DNA of 64,000 nt, taken from the NCBI RefSeq assembly GCF_964656455.1, contig NC_135718.1:22766449-22830448 (forward strand), given 5' to 3'. Made by a program: the position numbers and the translations under genes. The notes beneath the pieces were generated by a model, which was not told the origin of the DNA, did not search any database, and worked only from the letters and a program-made list of their open reading frames with translations. The stretch comes from Halichoerus grypus (lineage: Eukaryota; Chordata; Mammalia; Carnivora; Phocidae). Numbering within the stretch: the stretch's first letter is position 1; the number at the start of each line of letters is the position of its first letter. Positions 1 through 12,670 of the stretch are shown here, piece after piece.

Positions 1-689
1 GGTAACAAAATCATGAACAATAAATAGAATTGGTTTATAAAAAAAAATTGTGACAGATGGGATTTAATAGCTTTTTGATAGGATTACCAAATTAATAGAC
101 TATGGAAAGGAAGTGATTGTAATATGTTTTTATTTTATTATATGTGATAGTCTCTAGTGAAATTTATATCAATTCAAATTTTCTGGAAAATGAGTCGTGC
201 CTGTGGGTGGAAAACTACTTAAGGTCTCAAACGGTAAAATATCAACAGCAAAGTATCTAGTTTGGAAAAGAGTAGGCTATTCTGATTCATTTGGGTTTAA
301 AATGAAACTAAATTTTTCTCCCACTTTTGAGAGAAGCCAAATTTTAATACCTCATTTGAGGTCTCAGAGAGACAATTTTTGTGGCTAGAAACACTTACCA
401 GTGTAGAAGAATGAAAAATTTAACACATTAGTGCATGCCAATGAGACCTGTACACAGTGGCCATTTCCTCCTTGCCTTTATTTATTTATTTATTTATTTT
501 TTAAAGTAGGAATGTGATAGAATTTGGAAGTAAAGTGATCAGTAGCTAAAAGTAAAACAAAGAATTTGGACCTGGTCTTTAATTTAGCTCTAAAAGCTAT
601 ATTTGGTTTAAGAGGCTCTCTGATGTTTAATTTTTTTTTTTTTCATTTCTTAGAAGAAAGATATTTTTAAAAGATATTTCCTAGTTTTA
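1..689. other. AT-rich sequence without recognised gene
   Basis: No coding region or clear interspersed repeat is visible. It contains a (TTTA)n simple repeat at about 477-504 and a T-run at about 629-642. The only open frame (197-388, 63 codons) has no recognisable motif and is no longer than chance would give. Confidence 0.6.
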
Positions 690-703
690 GGTTGTATTTG
701 ATT

Positions 704-899
704 TTTAAAAATTTTTAAAGGATTTTATCTATTTATTTGTCAGAGAGAGATTGAGCACAAGCTGGGGGAGCGGCAGGCAGAAGGAGAAGCAGGCTCCCTG
801 CTAAACAAGGACCCCAACCCGGAACTCGATCCCAGGACGCTGGGATCGTAACCTGAGCCGAAGGCAGACACTTAACCAACTAAGCCACCCAGTTGCCTT
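704..899 (-). mobile_element. CAN-SINE (tRNA-derived carnivore SINE)
   Basis: Reverse-oriented copy: the T-rich tail complement and a TTTATTTGTCAGAGAGAGA-type segment come first, then the complement of the tRNA-like head ending near GCCACCCAG. The flanks carry a perfect 14-bp target-site duplication, GGTTGTATTTGATT, at 690-703 and 900-913. Such SINEs are transcribed by RNA polymerase III and moved by L1 machinery. Scattered mismatches to the usual head indicate moderate age. Confidence 0.95.
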
Positions 900-913
900 G
901 GTTGTATTTGATT

Positions 914-2429
914 CTTAAGAGAGGTTGCCTTGGGAATATTTGATCCAAGAAAGACAAAAGAGGTTTTTAAGTTTGAAAGGATATGAATTATATTGATGCA
1001 AGTTAGGGGATTTAGGTGAAATAGGACCATAGACCTGAAAAATTATAATTGAGACAGCACTGTGTCAAAATTATTGCATGAAAGATAGTATAGCATTAAA
1101 CATTATATTCACCAAGTGTGTTAAAACATTATAGAATTATAGGACAAGTTAAATGAAAAATCACAATGCAAAATTGTATATATAGCATGTGCTCAGCTAT
1201 GTAAACAATAAGCAGAAAAAAAGTGAAGGAGGTAAGTTAAAATTGTAACCATTTTTATTGCAGGTTAAGATTAGGAGTGATTATACATCTGACTTTTTCT
1301 ATAATGAAAAGTGATATAGTGTTAAACAACCTCCTGAAAAAAATACATTTTTTATATGTACCAGTGAAGTTTTCTTGAGAGAAGTCATAAAATTGGAGGA
1401 CTTAAAAGCAAGCACTTTTTAAGTATTATATGTTAAAAATGTGATGGGAACTTTATATATATTATTTCCTTTAATCTTTAAGACAATCCCTTGAGATAGA
1501 TGTCAGTTTTAATTGTCCCTTTGCAACATGGCTTTGGGTTTGGGGTAACACATTGATCGAAAGATGTCAAATGAATAAATATCAGAGGCAGTTTAGAAAA
1601 GAGAAGAATGATGAAAGAGCTTCAGGTGGTGATTTATGATGTGAGACAGTTTATAGAGAGTTCCATCAGGCATAAATGTGGTCCAAAAGAGATAAAGTAA
1701 GGACATAAAATGACACAATTATTTAAAGAGTACAGAGCAGGTAAAATTGGTGGAAGGTATTGAACTGCCATGGGATAGTAGGGCATGAAAAAAAATCCCA
1801 TCAAGGAGTCATATCTGAATCTAATGAGTGTCCTATAGTTAGAAAACTAATATTTGGTATTTTAAAATTAATACTTGTCAGCAAAGCTATTGCTTTGCAA
1901 TAGCAAGAGAAGTTGAACAAATACTAAGAACAGGTGTGAAAATACTGGTCAGAATAATTTCCATTGGGCCACTGGTTAAAAATGGGAGATAACCCTTAAA
2001 AATGGATCAAGGCAATTACAAAATAAACTGATAAGAACGATTATAAATGATGCATCAGAATGACTACACTTAAGCTTATTGATCAGACTTAAAGTCACAA
2101 AGAGAGTCAACCAAAAATTATATATCAGCAGTTGGGTGGCAATAGATAACATATTAAACAACCTATGGAGTGTTTTGACAAAAAAATCAAATATAGTAAA
2201 GGATTAAATCATGTATGCTTTAAAAAAATCAAATCTAAATCTGATTATACTTCAAGATTTAATAATCAGTTCCAAGCAACATAGAGGACAGAAAAATATG
2301 GGGATGCAAATCATAAAAATCCATAAAATAGCAGAGAAGAAAAATCCAGTTTCTTTAACATATTAATGTCAAGAAAAGAAAGAAGAAGAACATAATGAAT
2401 AAAAGAGAATTAAAAAGGAAAATACCAAT
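914..2429. other. AT-rich sequence, no gene; weak MIR-like stretch
   Basis: No gene recognised. A stretch at about 1448-1560 (size decrease, TTTAATCTTTAAGACAATCC-like core) resembles a degraded MIR on the plus strand. A small hairpin, GCTATTG/CAATAGC with a 5-base loop, lies at 1886-1904. The segment after about 2200 may be diverged L1 leading into the clearer copy downstream. Confidence 0.45.
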
Positions 2430-3058
2430 TGCTTGCAAGACTGTGAAGCAACAGGAACTCTGATTCATCGCTGGTAGAATTCAAAATGTTACAACCATTT
2501 TGGAAGACACTTTGTCAGTTTCTTTCAAAGCTAAATAAAGTCATACATGATGCAGTGATTGTGCTCCTAGGTATTTACACAATTGATTTGAAATCTTCTT
2601 AACATTGCATGCAATGTTATATGTGCTTATATGTGCTCATAACAGCTTTATTCATAATCACCAAAAACTGAAAGCAATCAAGATGTCCTTCAATAGGTGA
2701 ATGCATTAACAAACTGGTATATCCTCACAATGGAGTAGTCAGTGGTAAAAATGAATGAGCTATCAAGTCATGAAATGACATGGATGGATATTTCTAAATA
2801 AAAGAAGACAACATGAAAGGTTATGTACTATGTGGTTCTAATTAGCTAATGTCCTGGAAAAAGTAAAACTGGGGACAGTTAAAAAAAAAATCGTGGCTTT
2901 CAGGAATTTGGAAGGAGGGAATAGTGTTAACTATGTGCCAGAGGGCTTTTTAGAGTGCTTCTATTCTGTATGACACCATGTGCGGGTGTATGACAGTATG
3001 CATTTGTCAGAATTGAGCTTTATAACAAAGAATAAACCTTACTGTATACAAACTTAAA
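2430..3058 (+). mobile_element. Ancient L1 3' end (L1M type), ORF2 C-terminus plus 3' UTR
   Basis: The order matches the end of L1 ORF2 and its 3' UTR: a 'tgtgaagcaacaggaactct' stretch, 'cctaggtatttacac', 'gctttattcataatcacc', 'tgtccttcaataggtgaatg', then a tail ending near 'ttactgtatacaaactt'. Many indels and stops make it non-coding. It is 5' truncated or too diverged to follow further upstream. Confidence 0.82.
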
Positions 3059-3059
3059 A

Positions 3060-4645
3060 AGTCTTATAGGAAGTGAGGGGACTTCATGATGGAATACAGA
3101 ATGTACTAAAACAATCTATATTACAAAAATATGAAACAACTCCCTGAGGGGTTGGGAAAAAATGCTAATGTAAATAACTTTGGAAATGAAGTTCATAAAG
3201 ACAAGCGAAAGAAACTGTACACAAGTACTATATGCCATTTGAAAAATCTCCCCAGAAGGATATAGGTTAACAAATCTGATACTACAACACATATACAATG
3301 GATTTGAACAATTAAATAAATGAATGACAGATGATGTGAACCAGGTTTCTCACTGTTGAAGTGAGAATTTATAGATGAGAAGATGAGAAGAGCTAGCTGG
3401 AATGATTCTTGCAGTAATGAATTAGAGTTGGAGATGTCAGTATGAACTTAGGTTTAGCTTAATATGCAGATGGTTACATAGAAACGCATCTATATAGGTA
3501 GATGCATACACATGGACTAACTAATAACTACACAAATGATTCTTTGCTGTTAGCTGAGAAGGCCTAAAAGAAATGATATCTCAGTAACAAGGATGAGCAC
3601 CCCTAGTACCCAGAATTTGGTTTCTAATACCATTCTCCAATAAAAGGAACTAAGATTCTTAGAGAAATGGTTGATTCTAGGACTGCTGTGGGGAAACATA
3701 CAGGATGAGACTGGAGTGCCTGAAAGTAAGGAAGTGCTTAAAAACAAAACGTTGGGATGATACTATGTCAAAGGGACTAAGAAGTCTGCTAAAGGAAGTC
3801 CCAAAGGCCATACCTAGAACACTTTGAGCAACAAAATAAAGTAGTATTGGAATGGAAGTACGAAGCAAAATATAACTCCACATATAAAATATTTGTGGGT
3901 CCATACTGATAAAATTAAAAAGTTGAATGAATACATAAATGGAAAGTTGTGAAAAATGTACAATGCAAAAAAATATTTTCAAATAGTTCTGTAGATACTC
4001 TGTGCTCAAGAAGGTGGAGCATAACTGTTCATGCCTTAAGTGTGTACTGCATGGAGGGACTTGATTGTAAAAAGTGCAGTGTGGAAAAAGGGGGTTGAAA
4101 GGGAGAATAATTTTACATGGAGACCTGACAAACACTACCTCAGCAAGGTGATCAGGGTCAACATTAACAGTAACTTAAGCCAAGTAGATAGTGTATACTT
4201 CTGTGATGAAAATGGCACTGTATCTCTCTTCTTTCTAAAATTCATAACCTAGTTTAATCCCAGTAGAGGGATATTCTACAAAATACATGGCTAGTACTCA
4301 AAACTGTCAAAGTCATCAATAACAAAGGAAAGTGAAAAGTTGTTACAACCAAGAGGAGCCAAAGAAGAACAGGTAACTAAACATAATGTATTTTGAATGG
4401 GATCCTGGAACAAGAAAAAACCTTAGGAAAAAAATCTAAGGAAATTGAAGTATGGACTCTAGGTAATAATTTATCAGTTTTGGTTCAATAATTATAACAA
4501 ATGTACCATAGTAATGTAGGATTTTTAACAATAGGGGAACTGAGTGTGACATATATGGGAACTTCTGTACTATTTTTTCAATTTTCTGTACATTCTAAAT
4601 CTTCAAAAATGATTTTTATTAGAAATTTAAACTATAAAAGAGAGG
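3060..4645 (+). mobile_element. Ancient L1M-type 3' UTR repeat
   Basis: The segment ends with a pattern shared by many old mammalian L1M 3' UTRs: 'gacaaacactacctcagca', 'aggtgatcagggtcaacatt', 'aactgtcaaagtcatcaa', 'gggatcctggaacaagaaa', 'attataacaaatgtacca', 'aataggggaactg'. The first 500 bases are less certain. A 152-codon open frame on the opposite strand (3677-4135) lies wholly inside and is antisense noise. Confidence 0.72.
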
Positions 4646-5423
4646 CAGATATTTATACTAAGTATGTAGTACCTCTTTGGGCTGTGATTTAAAGAACAAA
4701 ACTATACAAAAAAAAAGAACATTTGGATAATGACTGGATATTTGATTACAATTATTTTGAATTATTTTAGGTATGATAGTTTAATGATTTAATAAAAAAA
4801 TATTTTTTACAGTTGCATACAGAAGTATTCACAGAAGAAACGACATGCTAACTCAGCTAGGAAGGAAAACAGGGAATGTAGGAAGTTTGCATAAAACAAG
4901 GTGGGTCATGTGTTAATTGTTGAAAGTTAGTAATAGGTATTAGTTCATTGCACTATTCTGTATTTTAAATGTTTTAGAATCAGGTTTTTTTAAGCTTGAG
5001 AAACGTGTGTGCATGGAAGTGAAAGAAGAATTAGCAGAAAGCCTGGAAAGCCACTGTCATGGATCATGGCGAGTGTGGTACAAATATATTCTGAGTTTTA
5101 TTCTTAATTCTATACAACATACTGCTCACATTTAGGATGATTTCTAAGGGCAAAGGGAAGGTTAGTCTCTGAAAAATGTTTGATTTGACTAGTTTTGAGC
5201 CATTTCATCAAAAGCATTTTTGTCTCAAATTCCTCTGTAGCACTGGTCTACCAACTGATTTATAATCCATTGAGTAAGTTCATGAAAATGGATGCAATAC
5301 AAGTTTTTGTTTTCTCAGTGAGCTTGAAGGTATTTCTTTTTGGTTTCTTTTAACTTTCTTACCTGCCTATGCTTAAACATCTTTATATATCTGTACATGG
5401 AATAAAAGTTCTCTCTGAAAAGA
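4646..5423. other. No recognised feature
   Basis: AT-rich sequence between two L1 fragments. It has no open frame above about 60 codons and no repeat that I can name. Confidence 0.5.
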
Positions 5424-6066
5424 AACCCTTGTATACTGTTGGTGGGAATGCAAAGTGGTGCAGCCATTGTGGAAAACAGTATGGAGGTTCCTCAAAAGAA
5501 TTAAAAATAGAATTACTGTATGATCCAGTAATTCCACTACTGGGTATTAACTCAAGAATACAAAAACACTAATTTGAAAGGATATAGGCATACCTATGTT
5601 TATTGCAGCATTATTTACAATAGCCAAATTATGGAAGAAGCCCAAGTGTCCATAGATAAATGAATGGATAAGGAAGTGTTATGTATTTGTGTGGAATGGA
5701 ATATTAGCCACAAAAAAGTATGAAATCTTGCCATTTGCAACAACATGGATAGATCTGGAGGGCACAATGCTAAGTAAGATAAGTCAGCCAGAGAAAGACA
5801 AATACCATATGATTTCACTCATGCGGAATTTAAGAAACAAAACAAATGGAAAAAAAAAAAATGAGACAAAAGAGACTTTTAAATACAGAGAACAAACTGA
5901 TGGTTACCAGAGGGGAGGAAGATATGGGGGTGGGGTTGAACTAGGTGATGGGATTACAGAGTACACTTATGATGAGCACTGAGTAATGTACAGAATTGTT
6001 TATCACTGTATTGTATGCCTGAAACTACACAACACTGTATATTAATTATAATGCAATTAAAAAATA
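5424..6066 (+). mobile_element. 5'-truncated L1 3' end, ORF2 C-terminus and 3' UTR
   Basis: Starts abruptly at 'cccttgtatactgttggtgg' and follows the L1 ORF2 C-terminal region: 'gcagcattatttacaatagc', 'atggaatattagccacaaa', 'acaacatggatagatctgg', 'agataagtcagccagagaaa'. It then runs through the purine-rich 3' UTR to 'cctgaaactacacaacactg' and an A-rich end near 6066. The open frame at 5689-5982 is the terminal ORF2 reading plus UTR read-through. It is much closer to consensus than the L1M copies upstream, so younger. Confidence 0.9.
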
Positions 6067-6082
6067 CTTCCCTGAAAATTTT

Positions 6083-6257
6083 TTTTTTTTTTTTGGAGAG
6101 GGAGAGAGATGGTGGGAGGGGCAGATGGAGAAGGAGAGCGAGAATCTTGACCAAGCTCCATGTCCAGCACAGAGCCCCAGCACACAACCCTGAGATCATG
6201 ACCTGAGCCAAAATGAAGAGTCGAAATCTTAACCAACTGAGCCACCCAGGTGTCCCA
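6083..6257 (-). mobile_element. CAN-SINE, older subfamily, inserted just after an L1 tail
   Basis: A T-run, a purine-rich GAGAGGGAGAGAGA block and the reversed head 'aaccaactgagccacccagg' define an antisense CAN-SINE. The flanks share an imperfect duplication, CTTCCCTGAAAATTTT at 6067-6082 and CTTCCTGAAAATTTT at 6264-6278. The internal region (gagcc..aaaatgaagagtcgaaatctt) differs from the younger copies in this window. Confidence 0.9.
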
Positions 6258-6278
6258 TTTTTTCTTCCTGAAAATTTT

Positions 6279-7752
6279 CACTGTGGTAGGAAATCACTTA
6301 AAAATCTGATTTATGCAATTTTTGAAAGATAGTAACAGCTGCTTTTAAATTCATGGTAAATCTATAGAAGTCCTTAAATGTAGTGAAAATAGCTTGGTTT
6401 TAATTTAGAAGCAGGGTGAGACTGTTGTGCAGATGTGCTATGATCAATTACGACTAGTTGGTATTTATTTTTTCCCTTTTTTTTTTTTTGCACCTGTATA
6501 TGTTTTGCAGTGTTAGGATGTGGCCATAGTGAGGGCAAAGGTTGAATTTTTGGCAAACTGCAAATGATCATGATGTCAGCCAATTGATCCCAAATGTATT
6601 CTAATAACTCACTTGAAAATAGATATTTTATTATCTTACTGTTGACAGAAGGTAAGGTTTATTCACTGAAGAGTATCCAAAGCATAAAAACATTTATGCC
6701 ATGTAATTCTGGAAATATTAAGGACTTTCTTTCTCTCTCTCTCCTTCCTCTCCCACTCTCTCCCTCCCCCACCTCCCCTTCTCTTTCTCTGTGTGTGTAG
6801 AAATTTACTGCTTGAATTGGAGGCAATTTTCCTAAGGTAACACTGCTAATTCCTACCAGAAAGAAACTAAAATCCCAGTCCTCTTCCCCCCAGATCTCAC
6901 TGTCTCTGAGTTTTGAATATCTTTACTTCACCCTCTTGGCATGATCCTCTTTAAAGGACAAGCAACATGTAGAAAGGATTTATTTTTTTCACCTCACATT
7001 GAATTATGTGTGTATGCACATGTATGTATATATGCTTTGCAAAAATATGACAAGATGCAGATGGAAAAGGCTAGTAAATAGAAAATATCTGGACACTGAA
7101 TAAATGTCCAGTTTACTCACACAAAGACTATAGATATTTAATTCACCTTTGGCTAATATCTCCATCAATAATTAGTCACAAAATGTGCCTGTTTGTGGTT
7201 AGAGTTGTTACTGTCCACCTTAATAAACGTGAAAACGTCTTCATAAACTTAAACCATGATCTGTTGCCTCTAGGATTAAACCCTGAACGCTGGCATTCAG
7301 TCTTCTCTTGGGCTCTATTTCAGTATCATCTAACCCTATGGCTCAGCATAAAACATGTTTACTATTTCTCAAAGATGTTTTAATCTTTTATCTCTCTGTT
7401 TATGTTCCATAAACACCTCTCTGCATATTTTCGTTAGTAGCTCTAATCTTAGCTATCCCTTATGTGTATTCCTTATGTAGGATTTATCTGCCTTCACAAG
7501 CTCCCCATGACTTCTTCCTTCTTTGAATCCCTGGAGCAATAACATACCACTAAATGGGAGGCTTTTCAGATTGCTGGCAATATGTGGACAAGAACCAAGT
7601 ATTATGTATCTTTGTATATGTAAGCCCAAAGTTGATGGGACATAAACATTTGTGAGTCTAGTAAACAACAATTTTTCCAAGACAGTGTTTTATCCTGAAC
7701 CCCGAATGGTTATTGGTTAATAAGAAAAAAGAAGCAAGATCATCAGCCTAGA
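6279..7752. other. Low-repeat sequence with a polypyrimidine tract
   Basis: No gene seen. The one notable element is a CT-rich tract at about 6727-6794 that ends in a short TG run, probably a degenerate (TCTC)n simple repeat. Open frames here are 60-75 codons and show no motif. Confidence 0.5.
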
Positions 7753-7900
7753 GCAGTGGTTTCTAAAAGCCTATGAATCATAGATCAGCCAAGAGGGTTG
7801 CATCATAATTTTGAAAGCTCAAAAAAATTATTCAGAGCACCACCTCAGAGAATTTGGTGACGATTTGTGGATGTGCCCCAGAATTTTCAAGTGTAACCCA
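7753..7900. mobile_element. Possible degraded MER5-like hAT relic
   Basis: Opens with 'gcagtggtttctaaaagcct', which resembles the 'agtggttctcaaa' terminus of Charlie/MER5 elements. The rest is too diverged to follow with confidence. Confidence 0.35.
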
Positions 7901-7961
7901 AGAGAATTAGCACTGAGGAAGGCGTGTGTGTTCATACAAAATTGATATTTTCTAGCTTGAA

Positions 7962-8142
7962 GCAGAGGTTTTCCACCATAGCTGCACATTATAATCACCT
8001 GGGATGCTTTCAAATCAAGCTCATGCCAGGGCCTCACCTTTAGAGATAACTGGTATAATTAGTCTAGATTAGGCCCTGGTATTAGCATTTTTAAAAGCTC
8101 CCCAGGTAGTTTTAATGTGCAGCCAGGATTGAGAACTACCGA
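7962..8142 (+). mobile_element. MER5B-like hAT-Charlie MITE
   Basis: Follows the MER5B pattern from end to end: 'agctgcacattataatcacc', 'gggatgctttcaaa', 'aggccctggtattagcattt', 'aaaagctccccaggtagttt', 'aatgtgcagccaggattgag' and 'gaactacc'. These are non-autonomous hAT DNA transposons of about 180 bp shared across placental mammals. Only the terminal inverted ends and the AT-poor centre are legible. Confidence 0.82.
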
Positions 8143-9469
8143 ATCGACATCTTTTAAAATGCAATTCATTAAAACCACTGGAAATATATCATTGTACCTC
8201 TAAGCCATTTACCATGATTTTTCTTTTCCCTCTCTCATTCCACTCCACTTCCCACTCAAACCAGGAGGGGCTTTCTTCTTCTCTGGAGTTATCCCACCTC
8301 TCCCTACCCCCACAAGCTTGTAAGAATTTGTGTTTGGTGAAAATGTTGAATAGATGATTTCGCCTCTGAAGGCTGCTTTGCAGGGGGAGGGGGTGGGCTA
8401 TGAGGTGTTTATGTAAAGATTTTACCATCTTCTTATTGAGCAAGGGAGCTCAAAAATATTTTAAAATGCCTTATATTTACAAGATAATGGCCTGTACTTA
8501 AATGGCAGTGGGGACTAATTCTTTTTCTCAAATAGGTCAGCATGGAAGGTTAGTTTCAAGAATTACAAAGGAAAACAAATATGGATGGATATGTTGCCTG
8601 TTTCCTGGAAACCTAAGATGTCCTGCCCCCTCAGTCCACAACTGTGTTTTTCCCACCTGAGACCTTCATGCCTTTTTCCCCAAGAATTTATCAATTTTGC
8701 CAGAATTGAGATTTGCTTTGGAAATGATTCAGTCCTAGGTCAAAGCAGCAAGCAATGAATGCTTACTTTTGAATCAACCTGTCATCAGTTCAAGACCTGA
8801 GTCTGATGCATAATTTAGTCCCTCAAAATGAAAGAGAACAAAGTATATATAAATATTTTTAAAGCAAGCCAAGCACCTGGGTGGATTTCTGGACTTTTGC
8901 CTCCTTACAGATATGTACAGGTGACAGGTATGGTTCCACTTATCCCTAGGATACCACAGGTGCATGTGTTTTCAGCTTCAGATAATTGCAGTTGAAAAAA
9001 AAAAGTGAGAGGGAATGTTCTCTTTTGGCCTTCAATTAATTGGGTCCTCAAGGCACCAAGAGCTGAGCCTACTAGTTTTAGAAGCAAAAGAAAGTTATGC
9101 CCAGAATACAAAGGCATAAGGATGCACACAGCATCTTCCCATGGGAGATTACACTGCAGCTTGTGTTGCTATCTTTTAAATTGGCCTCTATTTAGGAGTT
9201 GTATTTGTATTCCTATCACTGGAGTTTTGATGCAAGGTTCATGGATATAACCAACGGGGGTGTTGATGAGAATATTAGAGTTGCAGCATGTTGGCACCAA
9301 TTAACTGGTTGTTATTGCAGTGATATTCCTGAAGGAAGCGATCAATGCCTATTAGTTATTGAAGCATAAAATGAGTCCCAGCAAAGTCTGCCTTATTTTG
9401 AAGATAGATTTTTAAACTACTAGGTCTTTGGAATAAGTTTTTGAGTCTGGAAGTAGCCAAAGAGCAGTT
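8143..9469. other. No recognised gene; low-repeat sequence
   Basis: Contains a short G-run cluster at about 8381-8398 (GGGGGAGGGGGTGGG). Overlapping open frames at 8905-9250 on both strands are below 85 codons and carry no domain signature. Confidence 0.45.
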
Positions 9470-10066
9470 GTGGTAGGCAGACTAGAGTCCTACTCAACCA
9501 TCCCTATATTTTGATGTATATATGCTTGTGTGATCCCCTTGAGTGTAGGCAGGACTTGTGGCTTTTTTCTAACCAGTATGACAAAGGTGTGGAATCTCAC
9601 TCCCCTAATTAGTTATGTTATATGGCAAAGATGATGGGATGTTACATTTTATTATGAGACTCCATCTTAGCAGATTGAGACTCTGTGGGTTTTAAGAAGT
9701 AAGTAGCCATGTTGGAGAAGTCTATGTGGTAAGGTGCCTAATAGGGGACATTAGGAACTGTGCATGGTCTCTAGGGCCTGAGGATGGTTTCTAGTCAATA
9801 AGCAAAAAGTTTGGACTCCTCAGTCATACAACCTTAAGGAAAGGAATTTGCCAACAAACTGAATGAGTTTGAAACTAATTATTTCCCAGTCAAGCCTTCA
9901 GATGAGAATGTAGCCCAAGTGAATTGTTGAGTATAGCATTTTTTAGACCCAGAGCAGAGGACTAAGCTAAGCCATATCTGGACTTTTGACCTACAGAAAC
10001 CATGAAAAAATGTTTTGTCTTAAGCTACTAAATTTGTGGTAATTTATTACGCAGTGATATAAGACT
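9470..10066 (+). mobile_element. MLT1-type solo LTR (ERVL-MaLR)
   Basis: Starts at 'gtggtaggcagactagagtc', includes 'ccccttgagtgtaggcagga', 'gttatatggcaaagatgatg', 'gccatgttggagaag' and 'actcctcagtcatacaacc', and ends with the AATAAA-like region and 'ctactaaatttgtggtaatt', 'acgcagtgatata'. This is the MLT1 LTR layout in sense orientation. No internal coding region accompanies it, so it is a solo LTR of an ancient non-autonomous retrotransposon. Confidence 0.88.
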
Positions 10067-11026
10067 TCCAGGGGCTTTTAAACTAATAAATAATCCTAGC
10101 TGACATTTATTTACCTGAACCATGTAATTAAGGAATAGTAATTTAAGCCTGCAACATCATCTTAATCTTCTGGGTTGGTAGTGGGCTTTATGGAAATGAA
10201 GAACTTTCTCTTATTCCTACCACACATCATACTTTGGGGGGAAAAAAACTTTTCTGTTAACACATTGGCATTATGCAATTCCTTTTTGCTATTTGTTCTC
10301 ATAAATTTTCATCATAGGAAAGAGAATAATCTTCATTTCTCATCAATGAAAGTACTGTTTCCCATTCTGCATATCCCAAGGATTACTTTTGAAAAGTAAC
10401 AAAAGACTTCATTACAGAAGCCAGGCTTCTGGGGCTTGATAATTTATTTGCCTTGTTATTCAATGTTCAGTTGTTATAGCTCAAGGCAGGTGTCTCGATC
10501 TTTAAAGTAGGACAATGATATAATATATTTCCAATCAGTGGCTAGAAGCAAGGTTGTAGCCCACATAATGTAGAAGTCAATTAGGCACCTTGGTTGGTAA
10601 AGAAGAAGGTCTGCATTATTGCCTAGAGATAAAGATTGCCCAGGTGTCAGAAAGATTACTCCATTGCTTTCTCTGTCCAATCATACTTATTTTGCCACTC
10701 TTAAAAAGGTAATTTAATTTTCTCTTTATATATTTACTAGGATACTGCTAACTTTATTTTCTACAGTCATCTGGGATGTAACTGCAGAAAAGTGAATAAA
10801 GCATATTTAAAACTATCAGATGATACTACGACAGAAAAAAATGTAATTTCATAAATCTAGTTGGATCAACAACTAGGTTGATTTTTACCAATTGCATACA
10901 AGTACTTACATTCTTTGGCAGGACTGCTTTCTTCTTATATAAAATAACTCTATTGAAATTTAGATATACTTTTACTAGGTGGCCATTGTTCTTCAGTCAT
11001 AGCCTAAATCTGTATTTCAAAAATAC
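10067..11026. other. No recognised feature
   Basis: AT-rich sequence between the MLT1 LTR and the Tigger element. Two 65-75-codon open frames on opposite strands have no recognisable motif. Confidence 0.45.
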
Positions 11027-11028
11027 TA

Positions 11029-11326
11029 CAGTAGACCCTTGAACAACGCAGGTTTGAACCGCACAAGTCCACATATACATCGACTTTTTTGGATAAATAC
11101 AGTCCTGTAAATTTATTTTCTCATGATTTTCTTAACATTTTTCCCTCCCTTTTTGTAAGAATATAGTATATAATACATTATAACAGACAAAATATGCATT
11201 AATCAAGTGTTTAAGTTATCGACAAGGCTATTAGTTAAATTTGGGGGAAATCAAAAATTATATGTGGATTTTCAACTGTCTGCAGTTTTACCACCCCTAA
11301 CCTCTGTGTTGTTCAAGGGTCAACTG
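11029..11326. mobile_element. Tigger-type (TcMar) MITE, MER8/Tigger2-like, both termini present
   Basis: The left end reads CAGTAGACCCTTGAACAACG and the right end is its inverted counterpart, GTTGTTCAAGGGTCAACTG, forming about 24-bp terminal inverted repeats with a few mismatches. TA dinucleotides at 11027-11028 and 11327-11328 are the expected target duplication. At 298 bp it is too short to encode a transposase. The internal 'gtttaagttatcgacaagg' segment fits the family. Confidence 0.88.
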
Positions 11327-12670
11327 TATATTAAAAATTGACCGCACTACACATTACTAAGACATATATATAAATGGTTGTGTGAGAGCATGTGTGTGTG
11401 GATATCCATCTGTCTACTTGCCTGCCTGTCTACTGGTCTATCAACTCTCAATTTTATTCCATTGATCTATAGATCTATCCCTATGTCAGTACTACTATTA
11501 TCTGGATTACTGTAGCTTTGTAGTAACTTTTGAAATTGGGTACAGTGAGTCCTCCAATTTTATTCTTTTTCAAGTTTTGGCTACTTTGGGTCCATTGCAC
11601 TTCAAAATGAATTTTAGGATCACTTAGTTTCTGCAAAAAAGCATTAAAAAATGAAAAAAGAAAAATGAAAAAAATTTTAAAGGCAATTGAAATTTTGATA
11701 ATGAATTTGAGATGTATTGCCATTTTAATGACATTCAGTCTTTCCATTTATCTAGGCTTTCATTATTTTATTTCAACAGTGTTTCATAGTTTACAGTGTG
11801 TAAGTCTTAAACTTCTCTTATTTTGCAGGAATGAATTGATAAATTTATTCACAAGTATTTTATTATTGCTGATGCTATTTCAGAGGAAATTATTTTTTAA
11901 ATTTCATTTTTGGATTCTTCCATTTAATATTTAGAAAAATAATTGAATTTTGTATATGTGTTTTTATCCTTCAACTTGCTATACTTGTTTATTGTTCTAA
12001 TAGTTTTTTTTTTTTTTTTTGATGGATTCCTTAGAATTTTCTATGTGTAAGTTTATGTCATTTGCAAAAAGCACTATCTTTCCTTTTTTCTTTCCAAAAC
12101 AGCTGGGTTTTTTTTCTTGCCTAATTTTTTAAACTTCAGTACAATGTTGAATAAAAGTATGAGAATAGTTTTTCTGATTAAAGTGTACTGGACTTTATCA
12201 AATGATTTTTCTGTATCTTTTTTTTTGTACTGGGTTTTCTCCTTTATTAATTGTGTAGGTTTTTCCTCTTAATTAATTGATATTCACATGTGAATCAGTC
12301 TGAGATTCCTGAGATAAATTCCATATGGTCATGGTGTATGTTTTTCATGTGTTTCTGGGTTTAGCTTTTTACTTTATTGAGAATTTTTGTGGTGGTAAAT
12401 TTTGGTATTTGGTTTTTTGTTTTTGCTTTCCTTTTAAATCTTTGTCTGGTGTTGTTATCAGGGTAACACTGACCTCATAGCATGACTTGGTTTCTCCTTG
12501 TCTAATGTTTGACAGTTTGTGAAGGATTCGTTCTTCTGTATGCTTATGGTAGAACTTACTGGTGGGGCCCTCTGGTACTGGACTTGAGAATTTTTTTCTT
12601 TCCTAATTACTACCTCAATTCCTTGTTATATGTCTACCCAGAATTTTTATTTATTTTGAATGAGTTTTAA

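Noticed and set aside
3677..4135. 152-codon minus-strand frame
   Set aside because: Antisense to an ancient L1M-type 3' UTR, with a Phe/Ser/Leu-rich chance translation.
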